NCBI GenBank assembly: GCA_964459465.1
Contig: CAYWLR010000005.1
Location: forward strand, 82,000 to 145,999
DNA length: 64,000 nt
Direction of reading: 5' to 3'
Source: CALAMC01 sp964459465
Lineage (GTDB): Bacteria; Zixibacteria; MSB-5A5; GN15; PGXB01
Within the stretch, counting starts at the first letter, position 1. Each line of letters begins with the position of its first letter. A program made the translations under genes and the position numbers. This document shows, piece by piece, positions 33,073-41,697 of the stretch. A model generated the notes under the pieces. That model worked only from the letters and a program-made list of their open reading frames with translations. It was not told where the DNA came from and did not search any database.

Positions 33073-34566
33073 TTATCGCGCCATTAAATTTATCAGGTTT
33101 TCCAGGGTCGCCCGCATCAGGTTCGAAAGCGGGGCGGGATAAACCCCGATGGCTATGGTTAAAATGGCCAGAGGGGCCACCGTCACGATTTCGCGGAAGT
33201 TTATTTCGGTCAGTCCGCCCCATTTAGCCAGATTGAATTCACCGAGAAACACTCGCTGTACCATACGCAGCATATACCCGGCGGTCAGAACCACACCCAG
33301 AACGGCCAGGGCGGTGATAACCATAAAGCCGGGATGGCTGAAGGCTCCGATGAAGACCATGAATTCGGAAACGAACCCGGACATGCCCGGCAAACCGAGC
33401 GAGGCCATGGAAAAGAGGACCATCAGCCCGGTGTACACGGGGATTTTCACGCCCAGCCCGCCAAAAGCGGCGATTTCACGGGTATGTGCCCGGTCATAAA
33501 GGACGCCGACCAGAAGGAACAGCGCGCCCGTGATCAGACCGTGGCTAACCATCTGAAACATGCATCCGGCCAGGGCCGTGACCGAGCTGTACGCCCCCAG
33601 TGCCAGCATGCAATAACCCATGTGAGACACGGAGGAGTAAGCCACCAGTTTCTTGAGGTCCTTCTGGGCCATCGACACCAGTGCGCCATAAATAATGGCG
33701 ATTAATCCCAATAAAGCAATCGGAACGGCGAAATAGCGCAGTGCTTCGGGGAACATCGGCCACGAGATGCGCAGCATACCGTAGGTCCCCATCTTGAGGA
33801 GGACGCCCGCCAGGATGACCGAGACAGCCGTGGGCGCCTCGACGTGGGCGTCGGGCAACCATGTATGGAACGGCCAGACCGGGACCTTGATGGCAAACGC
33901 AATGAAGAAAAAGGCGAAGCACATGATTTGCAATGAACGACTGAATGCCGGTGCAGTTTGGATAAGAGTCAGCATGTTAAGCGTGTGCGGTTCGCTGGTA
34001 AAATAAAGAACCAGTATCGCCACCAGCATGAATATCGAGCCGAACAGAGTATACAAGAAGAATTTGATGGCGGCGTATTCTTTGCGCGGGCCACCCCAGA
34101 TGCCGATCAAAAAGTACATCGGGACGAGCATCACTTCCCAGAAAACGTAGAAGAGGAAGAAATCGAGCGCGCAGAAGACACCCATCATGCCGGCAATCAA
34201 GAGCAGGAAAAACGCAAAATATTCCTTGACGCGCTTGACGATATTGAAGGAGGCCAAAATCGACAAGAAGCCCAGCAGGCCGGTCAAAAAGAGCATGGGG
34301 ACGCTAATACCATCAACGCCCAAAAAATACTGGGCGTTGAGGGCGGGAATCCACGTGAACGGGCCCTCGACATACACCATGGCCGCCGATGACGAGTGCA
34401 GGATGAAATAATCATAGGTCAACCAGACGGATATAACGAAGGGGACGAAGGAGAACAGCGCCGACGTCCATCGGATCAGTCCGAAATTTCCTTTCGGTAG
34501 AAACATGACGACGATAAACCCGAGCACCGGGATAAATATCAGTGAACTTAGTGCATATTCAAACAT
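33073..34566 (-). CDS. nuoM: NADH-quinone oxidoreductase subunit M
   Basis: Antiporter-like membrane-arm subunit. The 497-residue product has FYVFWEVMLVPMYFLIGIWG with the conserved Glu near 142, the proton-path Lys in FAIKVPVWPFHTWLPDAHVE near 235, EAPTAVSVILAGVLLKMGTYG and KDLKKLVAYSSVSHMGYCML near 295, all standard NuoM blocks. It is 4 nt from nuoN. Confidence 0.97.
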   Translation of the reverse strand: MFEYALSSLIFIPVLGFIVVMFLPKGNFGLIRWTSALFSFVPFVISVWLTYDYFILHSSSAAMVYVEGPFTWIPALNAQYFLGVDGISVPMLFLTGLLGFLSILASFNIVKRVKEYFAFFLLLIAGMMGVFCALDFFLFYVFWEVMLVPMYFLIGIWGGPRKEYAAIKFFLYTLFGSIFMLVAILVLYFTSEPHTLNMLTLIQTAPAFSRSLQIMCFAFFFIAFAIKVPVWPFHTWLPDAHVEAPTAVSVILAGVLLKMGTYGMLRISWPMFPEALRYFAVPIALLGLIAIIYGALVSMAQKDLKKLVAYSSVSHMGYCMLALGAYSSVTALAGCMFQMVSHGLITGALFLLVGVLYDRAHTREIAAFGGLGVKIPVYTGLMVLFSMASLGLPGMSGFVSEFMVFIGAFSHPGFMVITALAVLGVVLTAGYMLRMVQRVFLGEFNLAKWGGLTEINFREIVTVAPLAILTIAIGVYPAPLSNLMRATLENLINLMAR

Positions 34567-34583
34567 AAGCGTATATTATCCTC

Positions 34584-36656
34584 CTACCCTTCGATATCCG
34601 GTTCCGTTTTGAGCCGATTGGTCCGGGAAATCCTGGACAGCAGACGGGCCAGGGCCAGAATCACGACGCCCGCCAGGTAATAATAAAAGCCGTCCGGTGT
34701 TACCCTGTATATCACAAAGCCGACCGCCGAGCCGAGCATGAACAGAGCGTAGAATTGAACCGATCCGCTCTGGATAAATTTAAGCGCCCAGGACCCGGCC
34801 TGGCATATATATCCAAGACCGTTGACCGCCCCGTCGATGATGTACTTATCAAACCACATTTTCAAATCGGACCATTTAACGGTCAGCCAGCCGGAGCCGT
34901 TGACCGCACCGTCGATAATGTTGGCGTCGAACCACCACAAAACCCGGGTGAAGCCGAGCACGGGTTTAATAATAACGGCATCGTAGATTTCGTCGAAATA
35001 CCATTTATTGAAAGACAACTTATAAAGCGGCTTGAATCTTTCGGCAATGGCGTCGGCGGAAATAACTTTCTTATAATAAACCAGATACGCCAGCCCGATA
35101 CCCGACAGGGCCACGACGGTCGAGACGACCATTAAAACATAATTGGGATGGTGCACCTGATGTTCACCGTGGTAAACGAACCATGAAAATCCGTGTTTGA
35201 GCCAGGGCAGTCCGACCCAGCCGGCGAAGACGGATAGAAACGCCAGAGCGATGAGCGGGCCGGTCATGCTTTTGGGTGATTCATGGGCGTGCTCGAAACG
35301 GTGCTTGTCACGCGGTTCGCCGGTGAACGTCATGAAGCACAGACGGAACATGTAGAATGCGGTCATGAAGGCGATCAAAAGCGTCACCGTCATGAAAAAC
35401 GGATGGTGCACGGTCGCGGCGACAATCTCATCCTTGGACCAGAAACCGGACAGAGGGAAAATCCCCGCGATCGATAGCGATGCGATAAAAAACGTGGTCG
35501 TTGTGATTTTCATCTTTTTCGACAGGCCGCCCATGTCGTTGATGTCATTGGTGTGCACGGCATGAATGACGGAACCGGCGCCCAAAAAGAGCAGGGCCTT
35601 GAAAAAGGCATGGGTCATAAGGTGGAATGTCCCGGCGTAGTAGCCCACCGAATGGGTGTGGGGGTCATTGGCCAGGTCGACACCGTACAATCCCAGCGCC
35701 ATGATCATGTATCCCAGCTGACTGCAGGTCGAATAGGCGAGGACGCGTTTGATATCGTTCTGGGTCAGGGCGATGGTGGCGGCGATAAACGACGTGATCA
35801 TACCGATCACGGCGATAACCATCGCGGCCGAGGCCGAACCGGCAAACAGGGTCATGGCCCGCGCCACGAGGTATACCCCGGCGGCAACCATAGTCGCGGC
35901 GTGAATCAAGGCCGAGACGGGCGTCGGGCCTTCCATGGCATCGGGCAACCATACATGAAGCGGGAACTGGGCGGACTTACCGACGGCTCCGCAGAACACG
36001 AACACGCCGGCCAAAGCGATGATATTGGCCGGGATGGCTCCGGAGGTCACTTTCGCGAAGACCTCCTGATAATTCAAAGTACCTGCATAGGCGACCAAAA
36101 TCATGAGTCCGACAATGAAGCCAAGGTCGCCTATACGGGTAGTTATAAAAGCTTTTTTGCCGGCGTCCGAGGCCGACTTTTTCTCGAACCAGAAACCGAT
36201 CAGCAGGTATGACGTCAGGCCGACCAGTTCCCAGAATATGAATATCATGAAGAAATTATTGGCGATAACCAGCCCCAGCATGGAAAAGGTAAACAGCGAC
36301 AAGTAGGAATAGTAACGGCTCCAGCGGGGGTCGTCTTTCATATAGCCGAGCGAGTATATTTGCACACACGATGAGACGATGGTCACGACCATGAGCATGA
36401 CCGCCGTCAGACCGTCGATCCACATACCCAGTTCCAGCTTGATCGACGGATGGTCGATGAAGGTATAGGCCAATTCCAGCGGCCGGCCGTCACGACCGAG
36501 CATGGCAATCAGGACCGCCAGGGAGTGCAAAAATCCCAGCAGGACCATGGCAATCGATATACCCGAAGAAAGTTTTTCTTTCCAGCGGGTGAAGAAAACG
36601 ATCACCAGGAAGGCCAGCAGCGGATAGAACGGTATGTAAAAGGCTTTTTCCAGCAT
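34584..36656 (-). CDS. nuoL: NADH-quinone oxidoreductase subunit L (long form)
   Basis: Distal proton-pumping subunit with the long lateral helix. The 690-residue protein has the NuoL blocks FFMIFIFWELVGLTSYLLIG, KSAQFPLHVWLPDAMEGPTP, VSALIHAATMVAAGVYLVAR and NDIKRVLAYSTCSQLGYMIM. The C-terminal region carries a 26-residue tandem duplication around residues 575-627: WFDANIIDGAVNG... then WFDKYIIDGAVNG.... At DNA level the copies lie at 34819-34843 and 34897-34920. This makes it longer than the about 610-residue E. coli protein. Confidence 0.97.
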   Translation of the reverse strand: MLEKAFYIPFYPLLAFLVIVFFTRWKEKLSSGISIAMVLLGFLHSLAVLIAMLGRDGRPLELAYTFIDHPSIKLELGMWIDGLTAVMLMVVTIVSSCVQIYSLGYMKDDPRWSRYYSYLSLFTFSMLGLVIANNFFMIFIFWELVGLTSYLLIGFWFEKKSASDAGKKAFITTRIGDLGFIVGLMILVAYAGTLNYQEVFAKVTSGAIPANIIALAGVFVFCGAVGKSAQFPLHVWLPDAMEGPTPVSALIHAATMVAAGVYLVARAMTLFAGSASAAMVIAVIGMITSFIAATIALTQNDIKRVLAYSTCSQLGYMIMALGLYGVDLANDPHTHSVGYYAGTFHLMTHAFFKALLFLGAGSVIHAVHTNDINDMGGLSKKMKITTTTFFIASLSIAGIFPLSGFWSKDEIVAATVHHPFFMTVTLLIAFMTAFYMFRLCFMTFTGEPRDKHRFEHAHESPKSMTGPLIALAFLSVFAGWVGLPWLKHGFSWFVYHGEHQVHHPNYVLMVVSTVVALSGIGLAYLVYYKKVISADAIAERFKPLYKLSFNKWYFDEIYDAVIIKPVLGFTRVLWWFDANIIDGAVNGSGWLTVKWSDLKMWFDKYIIDGAVNGLGYICQAGSWALKFIQSGSVQFYALFMLGSAVGFVIYRVTPDGFYYYLAGVVILALARLLSRISRTNRLKTEPDIEG

Positions 36657-36657
36657 A

Positions 36658-36957
36658 TTACCACTTCATTACGTTTATTCGATCCACGTCGATACCCCGC
36701 CAGTTGCGGTACAGGAGCAGGACAATGGCCAGTCCGACGACCGCTTCGGCGGCGGCTATGACGATGACAAACAGTGAAAATATCTGTCCGGCGAGGACGT
36801 CGCCCCCGACGTACTTGTTAAACGTGACCAAATTTATATTAACGGCGTTGAACATCAATTCCAGAGACATCAGAATCCCGATGGCGTTGCGGCGGGTGAG
36901 CACGCCGAAAATACCGATGGCGAACAATATGGCGGCCAGGGCCAGATATTGCAACAT
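36658..36957 (-). CDS. nuoK: NADH-quinone oxidoreductase subunit K
   Basis: Small three-helix membrane subunit that carries part of the proton path. The 99-residue product has GVLTRRNAIGILMSLELMFN (residues 19-38, with the key Glu) and AAAEAVVGLAIVLLLYR (second conserved Glu near 70). The ATG overlaps the nuoJ stop (ATGA). Confidence 0.96.
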   Translation of the reverse strand: MLQYLALAAILFAIGIFGVLTRRNAIGILMSLELMFNAVNINLVTFNKYVGGDVLAGQIFSLFVIVIAAAEAVVGLAIVLLLYRNWRGIDVDRINVMKW

Positions 36958-37460
36958 CAGGCACCCGCCTTTCGGGATAGCACGATGGCGCCGATAAGAG
37001 CCGCCAGCAGGACAATGGAGACGACCTCGAACGGCAGGACGTAATCGGTCATCAGAAGTTGTCCGATGGTCAAGATATTGTTTTCCGGAAGGGGCTCCGT
37101 ATTGACGCGCCAGACAGTATTGGCAAACGATCCCAACGAAATAAGCAGAAATCCGGCGCAGATAAATATGGCGGTTGTCACCTGTTCGTTGGATTGCACG
37201 ATTTTCTTCGAGGCCAATCGTGACGTCAGCATGATGGCAAATATCATGAGAACCGACACGGCGCCGACATAGATAAGCACCTGCGACACCGCCAGAAACT
37301 CGGCGCCAAGCAGAATAAATATTCCGGCCACCGAGAAGAGGGTCAAAATCAGGAAGATGGCGCTGTGGAAAATATTTTTCAGCGTCACGACGTATATCGA
37401 TGACACGATAATAATGAACGACAGAAGATAGAATATCAGCTGTGAAGGACTAAACTCCAT
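36957..37460 (-). CDS. nuoJ: NADH-quinone oxidoreductase subunit J
   Basis: Five-helix membrane subunit next to the quinone chamber. The 167-residue protein has SSIYVVTLKNIFHSAIFLIL near 20, AEFLAVSQVLIYVGAVSVLMIFAIML (in two parts: AEFLAVSQVLIYVG and AVSVLMIFAIML), the NuoJ TM3 signature, and a final helix ALIGAIVLSRK. It overlaps nuoI by 11 nt. Confidence 0.95.
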   Translation of the reverse strand: MEFSPSQLIFYLLSFIIIVSSIYVVTLKNIFHSAIFLILTLFSVAGIFILLGAEFLAVSQVLIYVGAVSVLMIFAIMLTSRLASKKIVQSNEQVTTAIFICAGFLLISLGSFANTVWRVNTEPLPENNILTIGQLLMTDYVLPFEVVSIVLLAALIGAIVLSRKAGA

Positions 37461-38040
37461 CTTCGGTCCCTTCCTTTTTATCCGGCTCGTGGGTTTTGGC
37501 GGGTGTCTCCGCGGGCGTGCCGGTTTTGGCTTTGGTATTGGCTTCGGCGGGCGCGGCCACTTCAGTCACCGGTGGTTTTTCGACCGGCTTTTTCTTGGGT
37601 ATGGGCTCGTAGGGTGTATTGCGGCCCATATCCTGCAGTTTGGCGGTGTGCCAGACGAGGTCGTCTTTGTTTTCGGTCGAGAATTCGTATTTCGTATCCA
37701 TTTTTATGGCCGCAAAGTTGCAGGCTTCCTCGCACAGTCCGCAAAAACAGCATAATCCTAAATCAATCATAAAATCGTTTAGAATTCTTTTGCCTTTTTC
37801 GCCCTTGTCATAATGTATCTGAATCGCCGCCGTCGGGCAGGCTTTCATGCACAGCAGGCAGGTAGTGCAGTTAAGTTCGCCGGTTTCCTTGTCTGACAAG
37901 AGCACGACAATCCCGCGCGAACGTTCCGGCATGGGCCATTTCTGGGTGGGGTACTGCAACGTGATGGCGTGCCGCCCCAGATGTTTGCCGGTCGTGAAAA
38001 GACCGATTACCAGATTTTTTATGTCCTTGACCAAACCCAT
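37450..38040 (-). CDS. nuoI: NADH-quinone oxidoreductase subunit I (2x[4Fe-4S])
   Basis: Ferredoxin-like connector that passes electrons to NuoB. The 196-residue protein has the two cluster motifs CTTCLLCMKACPTAAI (near 58) and CCFCGLCEEACNFAAI (near 97). Residues about 145-196 form a Lys/Pro/Ala/Thr-rich low-complexity tail (KKKPVEKPPVTEVAAPAEAN and on), absent from most NuoI. The tail may be a flexible extension towards the unknown electron-input module. It overlaps nuoH by one base and nuoJ by 11. Confidence 0.96.
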   Translation of the reverse strand: MGLVKDIKNLVIGLFTTGKHLGRHAITLQYPTQKWPMPERSRGIVVLLSDKETGELNCTTCLLCMKACPTAAIQIHYDKGEKGKRILNDFMIDLGLCCFCGLCEEACNFAAIKMDTKYEFSTENKDDLVWHTAKLQDMGRNTPYEPIPKKKPVEKPPVTEVAAPAEANTKAKTGTPAETPAKTHEPDKKEGTEDGV

Positions 38041-39083
38041 TACCAGTTAAACCACCCTGAATATTTCATCAAGCCGGCCAATATCAAATTGGCGAACGAA
38101 AGCGGCAAGAGAAACTTCCACGAAAACTCCATGAGCTGGTCCACGCGCAGGCGCGGGTAGGTCCAGCGGAACCACATGAGCACGAACACCAGCACCAGGG
38201 TTTTACCCAGGAACCACATCCACGACGGCAGAAACGGCCCCTGCCAGCCGCCCAGAAAGAGGGTCGTGCCGATGGCCGAGACAGTGAACATATTGACAAA
38301 CTCGGCCAGAAAGAACATGGCGAATTTCATTCCGGAGTATTCAACGTTGAATCCGGCGACCAGTTCCTGTTCGGCTTCGGGCAGGTCGAACGGCGTGCGG
38401 TTGGTTTCGGCGGTGCCGGTGATGATATATATAATGAAGGCGATAGGGCCAAACGGCAGGCGGAAAATGTACCATTGATAAATTTGCGCCTGCGACTGGA
38501 CGATATCGACCATCGAAAGTGACCCGACAAAAAGGACTACCGAGCATATGGTCACCACCATCGGGACTTCATAGCTGACAACCTGGGCGGCCGAGCGCAT
38601 CCCGCCCAAAAGGGCGTATTTATTGTTGGAGCCCCAGCCGGCCATAAGCAGTGAAATAATGGTAAAGCTGGTTATGGCGACCACGTATAAAATACCCACA
38701 TTCAAGTCGGAAACGATTAAGCCGTCGCCGAACGGCATGACCACGTAGACGGCGAAGGCCGCCACGAAGCACATGATCGGGGCCCAGTAGAAAACCGCCC
38801 GGTCGGCCGTCGTGGGTGTAATATCTTCCTTTTGAATCAGCTTAATGGCATCGGCAACAGTCTGGCGCCAGCCGTGCCAGCCGGTTCGCATCGGGCCAAA
38901 GCGCTGTTGAATATGGGCCGAGACTTTTCGTTCCCACCAGACCAGAAACAAGGCGCACACCGCCAGAAATCCGAAAATGATCACCGCGGCTGCAACCATA
39001 GCGATTATATCGACCCATACCTGGGGCAGGTCGGTCGAAACCAATAGATCGTAAAAGTATTTAAAAATTCCGGTAAGTTCCAT
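38040..39083 (-). CDS. nuoH: NADH-quinone oxidoreductase subunit H
   Basis: Membrane subunit that forms the quinone-binding chamber with NuoB/NuoD. The 347-residue protein has WWERKVSAHIQQRFGPMRTG near 50, DAIKLIQKEDITPTTADRAV near 77, the GTAETNRTPFDLPEAEQELV loop with its conserved acids near 220, and the FLLPLSFANLIL end. It abuts nuoD. Confidence 0.97.
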   Translation of the reverse strand: MELTGIFKYFYDLLVSTDLPQVWVDIIAMVAAAVIIFGFLAVCALFLVWWERKVSAHIQQRFGPMRTGWHGWRQTVADAIKLIQKEDITPTTADRAVFYWAPIMCFVAAFAVYVVMPFGDGLIVSDLNVGILYVVAITSFTIISLLMAGWGSNNKYALLGGMRSAAQVVSYEVPMVVTICSVVLFVGSLSMVDIVQSQAQIYQWYIFRLPFGPIAFIIYIITGTAETNRTPFDLPEAEQELVAGFNVEYSGMKFAMFFLAEFVNMFTVSAIGTTLFLGGWQGPFLPSWMWFLGKTLVLVFVLMWFRWTYPRLRVDQLMEFSWKFLLPLSFANLILAGLMKYSGWFNW

Positions 39084-40195
39084 CAGCGGTCAACCTCCGG
39101 CATGATGACATCCATTGACGCCATAATCGCAACCAAGTCGGCGATTTTATGCCCGCGCGTTATTTCGGGGATTACCTGCAATTGATTGTATGAGCCGCCG
39201 CGCATTTTGACTCGCACCGGTTTGGTCGAACCATCGGATATAACATACATGCCCATCTCGCCGCGTGAATTTTCGATTCGGCTGTACACCTCGCCCGCCG
39301 GGGGTTTAAACACCATCTTGACTTTGGCGCGCGTTTCTCCTTCGGGGAGTTTGTCCAGCGCCTGACGGACAATTTTGGCCGATTCCCGCATTTCTTTTAT
39401 GCGGATTATGTACCGGTCATAGCAATCGCCATTATGACAGGTAGGAATTTCAAAATCGAAACGGTCGTAGATACAATAAGGGTCGTCGCGACGAAGGTCG
39501 TGCTTGACACCCGATGCCCTCAACGCCGGGCCGGAAACACCCCAGGCAATGGCCTTTTCGGGCGACAACACCCCGACATTTTTATTGCGGACGACGAAAA
39601 TGACATTCTCGGTCAGGAGACGTTCGTAGTCATCGACACAGGCGTCGAATTTATTCAAAAATTCCCGGCATTTCGGAACAAATTGCGCGGGGATATCGCG
39701 GGAGACGCCGCCGACTCTTATATAATTATAGGTCAGGCGTTGCCCACAGGTCATTTCAAAGAGATCGAGTATATCTTCGCGCTCGCGGAATCCATACAAA
39801 AACGGCGTGATAGCCCCCAGATCGAGTGCGGTTGTACCGAACCAGATCAAATGTGACGCGATGCGGTTTAATTCCAGCATGATGACTCGGAGGTACTGGG
39901 CGCGTTCGGGGATTTCCATCGCGGCCAGCTTCTCGACCGCCAGGGCGAAAGCCATGTTGCATGACATGGATGTGCAGTATTCGAAGCGGTCGGTAACCGG
40001 AATGATCTGGGCGTAGGTGCGGTTCTCGCAGATTTTTTCGAGCGCCCGATGCAGATAACCGACCACCGGTTCGACGTCCTTGATGACTTCGCCTTCCATT
40101 TTAAGAACAAAACGGCAGACGCCGTGGGTGGACGGATGGTGCGGGCCCATATTGAGCACGAATTCTTCGGTCTGCAATTTATCTGTCTCGCTCAA
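39083..40195 (-). CDS. nuoD: NADH-quinone oxidoreductase subunit D
   Basis: 49-kDa-type subunit lining the quinone site. The 370-residue product has NMGPHHPSTHGVCRFVLKME (residues about 15-34, with the quinone-site His), VGYLHRALEKICENRTYAQI, RVIMLELNRIASHLIWFGT and the terminal DVIMPEVDR. It is shorter than the fused NuoCD of enterobacteria. It overlaps nuoC by 4 nt. Confidence 0.97.
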   Translation of the reverse strand: MSETDKLQTEEFVLNMGPHHPSTHGVCRFVLKMEGEVIKDVEPVVGYLHRALEKICENRTYAQIIPVTDRFEYCTSMSCNMAFALAVEKLAAMEIPERAQYLRVIMLELNRIASHLIWFGTTALDLGAITPFLYGFREREDILDLFEMTCGQRLTYNYIRVGGVSRDIPAQFVPKCREFLNKFDACVDDYERLLTENVIFVVRNKNVGVLSPEKAIAWGVSGPALRASGVKHDLRRDDPYCIYDRFDFEIPTCHNGDCYDRYIIRIKEMRESAKIVRQALDKLPEGETRAKVKMVFKPPAGEVYSRIENSRGEMGMYVISDGSTKPVRVKMRGGSYNQLQVIPEITRGHKIADLVAIMASMDVIMPEVDR

Positions 40196-40662
40196 TTTTC
40201 GGGCATCCTTATGAAATCTGGCGCATCCCAGTTCTTGCGCATGGGATGTCCCTGGTTCCAGTCATCGGGCAACAGAAAACGTTTCAAAGACGGGTGGCCG
40301 GTGACCTTTATACCATACAGCTCCCAAACCTCGCGCTCATACCAGTTGGCACCCGGCCAGACGTCGATAACAGAATCGATGGCCGGATTTTCCCGTTCAG
40401 GGAATACCTTGAAATCGAAACGAATTTTGTTTTTTACCGAGGCCACCGAATAGACGACTTCATAATGCTCGCCGCTATCGACCCCGGCGATATTGCAGAG
40501 ATAATCCATGCCCAGGGTGGCGTCGTCTCTTATTGCCAGACAGAATTCCTTGAGAAATCCGAGTTCGACCTTTAAAAATGGCTCGACTCGGCCGCAATCC
40601 AGAGGCGCAACTTTTCCCGGAAATTTATCCTGAATATATTTAATGAGCTGTTCGCGGTCCAT
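40192..40662 (-). CDS. nuoC: NADH-quinone oxidoreductase subunit C
   Basis: 30-kDa-type peripheral-arm subunit. The 156-residue protein has YLCNIAGVDSGEHYEVVYSV near 55, the diagnostic WPGANWYEREVWELYGIKVTGHP (in parts: WPGANWYEREVWELYGI, then KVTGHP) near 103, and KRFLLPDDWNQGHPMRKNWD. It is separate from nuoD, as in most bacteria outside the enterobacteria. Confidence 0.96.
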   Translation of the reverse strand: MDREQLIKYIQDKFPGKVAPLDCGRVEPFLKVELGFLKEFCLAIRDDATLGMDYLCNIAGVDSGEHYEVVYSVASVKNKIRFDFKVFPERENPAIDSVIDVWPGANWYEREVWELYGIKVTGHPSLKRFLLPDDWNQGHPMRKNWDAPDFIRMPEN

Positions 40663-40678
40663 GAGTGATGTCTTCCCT

Positions 40679-41185
40679 TCAGCTCCAATCCTGCATTTTG
40701 AGACGTTTTACTTTTTTCTGAAGAGTCAGACAGCCCTCCAGAAGCGATTCCGGCCGCGGCGGACACCCGGGGATATAGACGTCCACCGGGACGATATGGT
40801 CGATGCCTTTTTCCACGGCATAGCTGTCGTAATAAAACGGACCTCCCTTGACGGTGCATCCACCCATGGCGATGACATAGCGCGGCTCGGCCATTTGGTC
40901 ATACAGCAGGCGAAGCCGCGGCGCCATTTTCTTGGTAATCGTTCCCGCGGCGATGATCAAATCTGACTGACGGGGTGAGGCCCGGAAAATCATGCCGAGG
41001 CGGTCGAAATCATAACGGGAGGCACCGGTGGCCATCAGTTCAATAGCACAGCAGGCCGTCCCGAACAAAAGATACCACAATGAACTGGCCTGTGATTGAC
41101 TGAAAATATAGTCCAGTGAAGTGGTGACAATGCCGCCGCCGGGGACTTTTTCCAAAAATACCGGGAGTTTTTTGATTATACCCAC
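40679..41185 (-). CDS. nuoB: NADH-quinone oxidoreductase subunit B (cluster N2)
   Basis: Holds the terminal [4Fe-4S] cluster N2 that reduces quinone. The 168-residue product has FGTACCAIELMATGASRYD with the adjacent Cys pair, MGGCTVKGGPFYYDSYAVEK and VDVYIPGCPPRPESLLEG. All four cluster Cys are present. The open frame extends further upstream, but into nuoA. A GTG at 41185 with GGGGG 7 nt upstream gives a normal NuoB length and overlaps the nuoA stop by 10 nt. Confidence 0.94.
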   Translation of the reverse strand: MGIIKKLPVFLEKVPGGGIVTTSLDYIFSQSQASSLWYLLFGTACCAIELMATGASRYDFDRLGMIFRASPRQSDLIIAAGTITKKMAPRLRLLYDQMAEPRYVIAMGGCTVKGGPFYYDSYAVEKGIDHIVPVDVYIPGCPPRPESLLEGCLTLQKKVKRLKMQDWS

Positions 41186-41529
41186 TTGAGTACCCCCTTC
41201 TTCCAGGCGTAAGCCAGACCCACAAGTAAGATGCAGATGAAGATAATCATCTCCACCAGAGCGAACAGACCCAGCTGACCGAAGGCCACCGCCCAGGGAA
41301 ATAAAAAGACGATTTCGACATCGAAAACCACGAAAACCAGAGCGAAGATATAGAAACGGTTGTTGAACTGAATCCAGGAATCGCCGACCGGTTTTTCGGC
41401 ACATTCATAATTCTGGTTTTTCTCTTTATATGGATTGGCTGGCCTGACCAGGCGCGCCAGAAAGAATGTGAAGAGCACCATCCCGATGCCCACAAGCAGG
41501 AAGACTAACACTGCCGCATATTCGGCCAT
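41176..41529 (-). CDS. nuoA: NADH-quinone oxidoreductase subunit A
   Basis: Three-helix membrane subunit. The 117-residue protein has FFLARLVRPANPYKEKNQNY, then ECAEKPVGDSWIQFNNRFYI near 42 (the conserved loop with Cys) and VVFDVEIVFLFPWAVAFGQL. It is the first gene of the 11-gene operon. The AT-rich 41530-41697 gap must hold the operon promoter, but I see no convincing -35/-10 pair, only isolated TTGACA and TATAAT hexamers. Confidence 0.96.
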   Translation of the reverse strand: MAEYAAVLVFLLVGIGMVLFTFFLARLVRPANPYKEKNQNYECAEKPVGDSWIQFNNRFYIFALVFVVFDVEIVFLFPWAVAFGQLGLFALVEMIIFICILLVGLAYAWKKGVLKWV

Positions 41530-41697
41530 TTAATCAAAACCTCGCTGCTGTCAGTTACGCTTGTGACTAAAATCACAAATTATTGGGACAAAAAAGCAGC
41601 CTTTGAGTCAAATGTCAAGCAATTTGTGACAGGAAATATTATTCTTTTTATTATTTTTGGCAAGATTATAAACCAGAGCAAGTTAAAGCCATATCCG

